Source: Chloroflexi bacterium TSY (GTDB taxonomy: Bacteria; Chloroflexota; Anaerolineae; Caldilineales; Caldilineaceae). From it: a DNA stretch of 39,774 nt. Location: positions 1 to 39,774 of the forward strand of contig JAHBNG010000138.1 of NCBI GenBank assembly GCA_019217005.1, given 5' to 3'. A model generated the notes under the pieces. It saw only the letters and a program-made list of their open reading frames with translations. It was not told where the DNA came from and searched no databases. Shown here piece after piece: positions 36,743 to 39,774 of this stretch (position 1 is the stretch's first letter; the number at the start of each line of letters is the position of its first letter). Made by a program: the position numbers and the translations under genes.

Positions 36743-37495
36743 TTAATCGATGAATCGTTCGAGTGAGTTGTCTGGACCCACCGGACAGGGCTGAGAGTCC
36801 GACGTCTGCTTCTCAGCAAATTGCGGATTCGTTAATGCGTTGTAACAGATAATAAATGAGCGACGCGACTGGTCTGACTCATTGGGTGCAGAGCCGTGCA
36901 ATAAATTACAGTGAAAGAAGAGCACCGAACCCGGTGACATCTCACAATAGATCCGCTCCAACATCTCTTCAATTCGTCGCATGCGCTCTATCTCTGCACC
37001 GGTTTGGGAGCCAACTTCGGTATGGTCCAGACGCCCCAGGAGATGTGAACTGTGTAGCACCTGCAGGCATCCATTCTCGCGCGTCGCAGGGTCGAGAGCA
37101 ACAAAAGCACTCATCATGCGCGGATAAGCATAGCCCTGATTGTACCAGTAGCCATAATCCTGGTGCCACTCCCACGCACCACCAGAATGAGGCTCCTTCA
37201 GCATCACTTTGCCATGAAAAAAGGCAATTTCCTCCCCCATCAGCATCCGGACATTGTTGACAATCCGCGGGTGAGTCGAGATCGCGGTCCATATGTCGTT
37301 GCCAAGCTCAAACCAGATAGCCAACCGGGCAGTTTTACCACCAGCGTCCGACGTGTCTTTGGTGGAATCGGCTACCCGCCCGCCTTCTTCAACCGCGGTC
37401 AGCATGGCCTCGACCTCCTGTTGAGTAAACAGCTCGGGAACAAGCAGATAGCCGTCTTGATGATACTGGTTTACATGAGATGCAGTTAAGTACAT
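36743..37495 (-). CDS. Phytanoyl-CoA dioxygenase (PhyH) family protein
   Basis: Non-heme iron, 2-oxoglutarate-dependent dioxygenase of 250 aa. The iron ligands are H111 and D113 in WEWHQDYGYW and H200 in NLLHGSAPN; R211 or R212 follows at the place that binds 2-oxoglutarate. The N-terminus YHQDGYLLVPELF is typical of the family. Substrate unknown; bacterial PhyH proteins act on many small molecules. The ATG has AAAAGGAG 6 nt upstream. The sulfatase gene ends 12 bp before it on the same strand, so the two are co-transcribed and may serve one catabolic pathway, for example of sulfated organic matter. Confidence 0.9.
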   Translation of the reverse strand: MYLTASHVNQYHQDGYLLVPELFTQQEVEAMLTAVEEGGRVADSTKDTSDAGGKTARLAIWFELGNDIWTAISTHPRIVNNVRMLMGEEIAFFHGKVMLKEPHSGGAWEWHQDYGYWYNQGYAYPRMMSAFVALDPATRENGCLQVLHSSHLLGRLDHTEVGSQTGAEIERMRRIEEMLERIYCEMSPGSVLFFHCNLLHGSAPNESDQSRRSFIICYNALTNPQFAEKQTSDSQPCPVGPDNSLERFID

Positions 37496-37507
37496 ATGTG
37501 ACTCCTT

Positions 37508-38932
37508 TTATCCTTCGTGTTTTTTCACCATCTCCGGCCATATGGGCGACAACCGTCCCTTACCGTAAAACTGGCCGACGTCCAGCACAGGTGCCTCCGG
37601 TGGAACGCCATGTTCGATCAGCACATCGAAATAGGGCTCACGACTATCGGCCAACAGGGCCAACAACCTCTGTCGCATTTCCCGACACGTTTCTGGATCT
37701 GACTCGGAAAGATTATTCATCTCATGGGGATCGCTTTCCAAATCGTAGAGCAGTTCGTGACCAGTCTCATAAAAGGCATATTTCCACCGTTCCGTAACCA
37801 GCCCTCGCCAGTCGAGAAAGTCAAGATTCCAGCGGGGATTGCCAGACATTTCGAGCAACACGGCATCTGGTCCAGAGAAATTCTGGTCGCCTCGTAGTGC
37901 AGGAGAAAAGTCGGATCCTTGACTGTGAGTTGGTACATCCAGTCCAAGTAGCCCTAGAGTTGTTGGGAACAGATCGACCAAGCTAAACAGCAGCCCATTT
38001 CTTCGACCTTGGGCCGGGATCGTTTCCGGCCAGTGGAAAATCGCAGGGATATGCACAGAATTCTCGTGCGGATTCTCCTTGCGGTTGATGGCCCCATGCG
38101 TTCCCATGTAATCACCGTGATCTGAAAAATAGACGGTCAGCGTGTTGTCGGCAAATGTTGGCAGGCTGCTCAAGGCTTCCCGTAGACGACCGATATTCCA
38201 GTCTAGATTCTCTACCATAGCGTAGTAAGTCGCCAACAATTTACGCATCTCGGGCGAGTCCGCAAAGCTCGGAGGCGTCTCCAGGGTGGCGGGATCAAAA
38301 CGCTCAAATGTCTCTGGTGCTTCTAATGGAAAGTGGGGTGGCTCTACACTGAGAACGAGAAAAAGTGGCTTGTCCTGGTGATAGGATTGCAGATAGTCGA
38401 TAGCCAGATCCGTTAAGAAATCGGTCTGATAGCCCTCCATTTTGCGGGGATTGGCCTCGTGTTCGTGATAATAGAAGCCTTGGAACGGTGCATTGTTGAT
38501 CTCAAAACCATACCAGTCTTGAAAGCCAGCTCGATGATACTCTGGCGTACGATGAGGCCAACGGGTATACTCATCCCGATTGGCCCGCACAGTGGGTGGC
38601 TCCTGATCACGGACAACGCCGCAGTGCCACTTGCCAAAGTAGGCCGTGTGATAACCAGCCGCCCGCAACATCGTTGCCGTACTGGGAGAAGTGGCTTTAT
38701 AGACATCAAAGAAATACTGAACGGGTCCAGCGTGAGCGTGCCGTCCCGAGAAGATCGTCCCGCGGGACGGTGTACAGATCGGACAGTTGGCATAAGCACG
38801 GTCAAAGCTAACCCCTTCGGCAGCCAGCTTGTCCAGATTGGGCGTGCGTACGTTTGCATCGCCCATATGACTCATCGCACCGCTGAAGTGCTCGTCGGAC
38901 AGAATATAGATCACATGAGGTTGGGGTGGCAC
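37508..38932 (-). CDS. Sulfatase, Cys type
   Basis: Arylsulfatase-superfamily enzyme of 474 aa that cleaves sulfate esters. The maturation motif CTPSRGTIFSG has C53, which is converted to formylglycine by FGE. Metal-site segments are VIYILSDEHF at the N-terminus and YFSDHGDYMGTHG in the middle; the histidine of PHFPLEAPE is also placed as usual. No signal peptide, so it is cytoplasmic as written. The start is GTG at 38932, preferred because AAAGGAG lies 5 nt before it. It is followed by PhyH. An FGE-like fragment lies 630 bp upstream, but it is broken and need not be the maturase. Confidence 0.93.
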   Translation of the reverse strand: MPPQPHVIYILSDEHFSGAMSHMGDANVRTPNLDKLAAEGVSFDRAYANCPICTPSRGTIFSGRHAHAGPVQYFFDVYKATSPSTATMLRAAGYHTAYFGKWHCGVVRDQEPPTVRANRDEYTRWPHRTPEYHRAGFQDWYGFEINNAPFQGFYYHEHEANPRKMEGYQTDFLTDLAIDYLQSYHQDKPLFLVLSVEPPHFPLEAPETFERFDPATLETPPSFADSPEMRKLLATYYAMVENLDWNIGRLREALSSLPTFADNTLTVYFSDHGDYMGTHGAINRKENPHENSVHIPAIFHWPETIPAQGRRNGLLFSLVDLFPTTLGLLGLDVPTHSQGSDFSPALRGDQNFSGPDAVLLEMSGNPRWNLDFLDWRGLVTERWKYAFYETGHELLYDLESDPHEMNNLSESDPETCREMRQRLLALLADSREPYFDVLIEHGVPPEAPVLDVGQFYGKGRLSPIWPEMVKKHEG

Positions 38933-39231
38933 GGCGGCTCCTTTGTAAACGAATGATGGTTAGAATGTATAAAGTACGGACGATCCCAATGCAGATATCG
39001 GGCAAAGGAAATAAAGACTGGCAACACCTGCTCTTGCTCGTGGTAGAGGCGATTAAATAACTTAACCAGAATCGCCGTTTTGCCCGTACGCCGTCTTCCC
39101 ACCAACGCTTGACTGCTATTGGCTGGAGATGGAACCCTCATGGCCCACTCCCAATATTGTTCAAGTTCATCATCGCGGTTGACGAATAGGTCACCGACGA
39201 GATCTTCGAGTGGATTCAGTCGCCGTTCCAT
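38911..39231 (-). pseudogene. P-loop ATPase, N-terminal fragment
   Basis: From the ATG at 39231: MERRLNPLEDLVGDLFVNRD, then the Walker A loop LVGRRRTGKTAIL and FNRLYHEQEQVLPVFISFA. This is the start of the NACHT/AAA-like ATPases common in Chloroflexota and Cyanobacteria, usually over 350 aa. Recognisable sequence ends at about residue 84 (LHWDR), after which the frame runs into the sulfatase leader and stops. The rest is lost, probably when the sulfatase segment was joined here. Confidence 0.65.
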
Positions 39232-39356
39232 TGCTTCCTTACGCTCACAGAAGAACCTTTTGACACATCTATGTGTGATAGCATTATCTGATATAGAGAA
39301 TTGTACCAGTGTGGCAAAAAAACGACAACCAACCATTGGAGCCAGACCATGCTATC

Positions 39357-39485
39357 AAGATAACGAAATTCAAACCCAGCAGCCGGTATGCGCCCGCACT
39401 TGCCCTTCGCCGCCTTACGATAGGCTAAATAGAGATTTTCCCAATCGTAAATATCGGCATATTGGTTTGTTACCTGTGTAGCCAT
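39357..39485 (-). pseudogene. Reverse transcriptase, N-terminal fragment
   Basis: From the ATG at 39485 the text NQYADIYDWENLYLAYRKAA, then GKCGRIPAAGFEFRY, matches the first 45 residues of RNA-directed DNA polymerases of the DGR and related types (the ENL..AYRKARRGK..AAFEF segment). The rest (to the stop at 39216) is unrelated, so the catalytic domain with its YxDD is gone. It lies 73 bp after an FGE/SUMF1 fragment on the same strand. Such pairing is typical of diversity-generating retroelements, but template repeat and accessory gene are not seen. Confidence 0.55.
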
Positions 39486-39558
39486 AGGATAGAGTCCAAA
39501 GTCGACCGCCTTCAGCGGACAGAGAGAAGAATTCAGAGATCAGTGTAAAACCCAGAGA

Positions 39559-39753
39559 TCAGAATACAGAGCCAGGGAGCATCACACGTAGCCCGACAGT
39601 ACTGAAGCGAACGTCCGGTGTATCCTTGCCTCGATTCGCACAGCGTACAAAGTTCACATGGCCGTAGAACGCGCCACCACGCAACACACGACGCTCTGTC
39701 CCTTCCCAATCATCGTCCATTTTTTTCAGTAGCAGCAAAAGTCGGGTACAAAT
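39559..39753 (-). pseudogene. FGE/SUMF1 (C-type-lectin fold) C-terminal fragment
   Basis: The minus strand encodes DDDWEGTERRVLRGGAFYG, VRCANRGKDTPDV and FSTVGLRVM, then a stop at 39559. RVLRGGSF...VRCA.R....PD.R....GFRV is the closing motif of formylglycine-generating-enzyme-like domains. An in-frame TAA at 39754-39756 cuts it off from any upstream part, and the remaining 18 bp to the edge show no match. In known diversity-generating retroelements this very segment is the variable region of the target protein. The fragment alone cannot fold as an enzyme. Confidence 0.65.
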
Positions 39754-39774
39754 TTATTATGTTGAGTTAGAAGG

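Noticed and set aside
39559..39753. Functional formylglycine-generating enzyme for the nearby sulfatase
   Set aside because: Only the last 60 residues remain and an in-frame stop cuts off the rest.

Overview
The window reads as a chromosomal segment of a bacterium of about 47-50% GC, most likely a member of the Chloroflexota (Caldilinea/Anaerolineae/Herpetosiphon-like). This is an inference from gene content: split glycolate oxidase genes with an Uma2 protein embedded among them, PAC2-DUF1257-DUF2997 genes, YfhO/GT39/ligase membrane proteins, an ECF sigma/anti-sigma/TPR-CHAT set, and PhyH-sulfatase genes. No rRNA, tRNA or CRISPR array was seen.

Layout. 1-1169: a frameshifted unknown protein running off the left edge. 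1539-6491: glcD, an Uma2-type endonuclease-like gene broken at an A7 run, glcE and glcF. 6630-9443: PAC2 protein, DUF1257 (Ycf35-like), DUF2997, a 70-aa protein, a degenerate metallo-beta-lactamase-like protein and a small membrane protein. 9552-15001: ruvB, an insertion sequence (IS-A copy 1), a TraR/DksA-type zinc protein, upp split by a 155-bp miniature element, and lipA. 15438-16895: a frameshifted IS110-family element with a non-coding leader where IS110 bridge RNAs lie. 16896-22983: a tightly overlapping operon of three large membrane proteins for surface polysaccharide (YfhO-like, GT39-like, O-antigen ligase-like). 23024-27529: a SWIM-SNF2 helicase gene cut in two by IS-A copy 2. 27600-30530: repeats, a tautomerase gene and a decayed IS (IS-B). 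30471-34164: ECF sigma factor, putative anti-sigma factor and a TPR protein whose CHAT protease domain is cut off by the end of IS-B. 34165-35009: structured non-coding DNA with a strong terminator. 35010-35816: a queuosine-precursor transporter behind a preQ1-I riboswitch. 35902-38932: a phosphatase-like gene, two adjacent miniature elements, and a PhyH dioxygenase-sulfatase operon. 38911-39774: fragments of a P-loop ATPase, a reverse transcriptase and an FGE/SUMF1 domain, possibly a dead diversity-generating retroelement.

The main theme is mobile-element damage. Two copies of one IS (1484 and 1495 bp) sit 12 kb apart in opposite orientation with separate target duplications; one interrupts the helicase so that removing the IS and one 5-bp duplication restores the frame exactly. 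At least seven palindromic miniature elements are present. Several frameshifts (Uma2, IS110, IS-B transposase) sit in homopolymer runs, so some may be sequencing artefacts.

The most interesting items are the sigma/anti-sigma/TPR-CHAT cassette, which recalls the TPR-CHAT-Csx30-RpoE branch of type III-E CRISPR but without CRISPR genes; the preQ1 riboswitch; the IS-split helicase with transposase read-through; the unexplained structured RNA-like region near 34.57-34.95 kb; and the reverse transcriptase-FGE remnant at the right edge.
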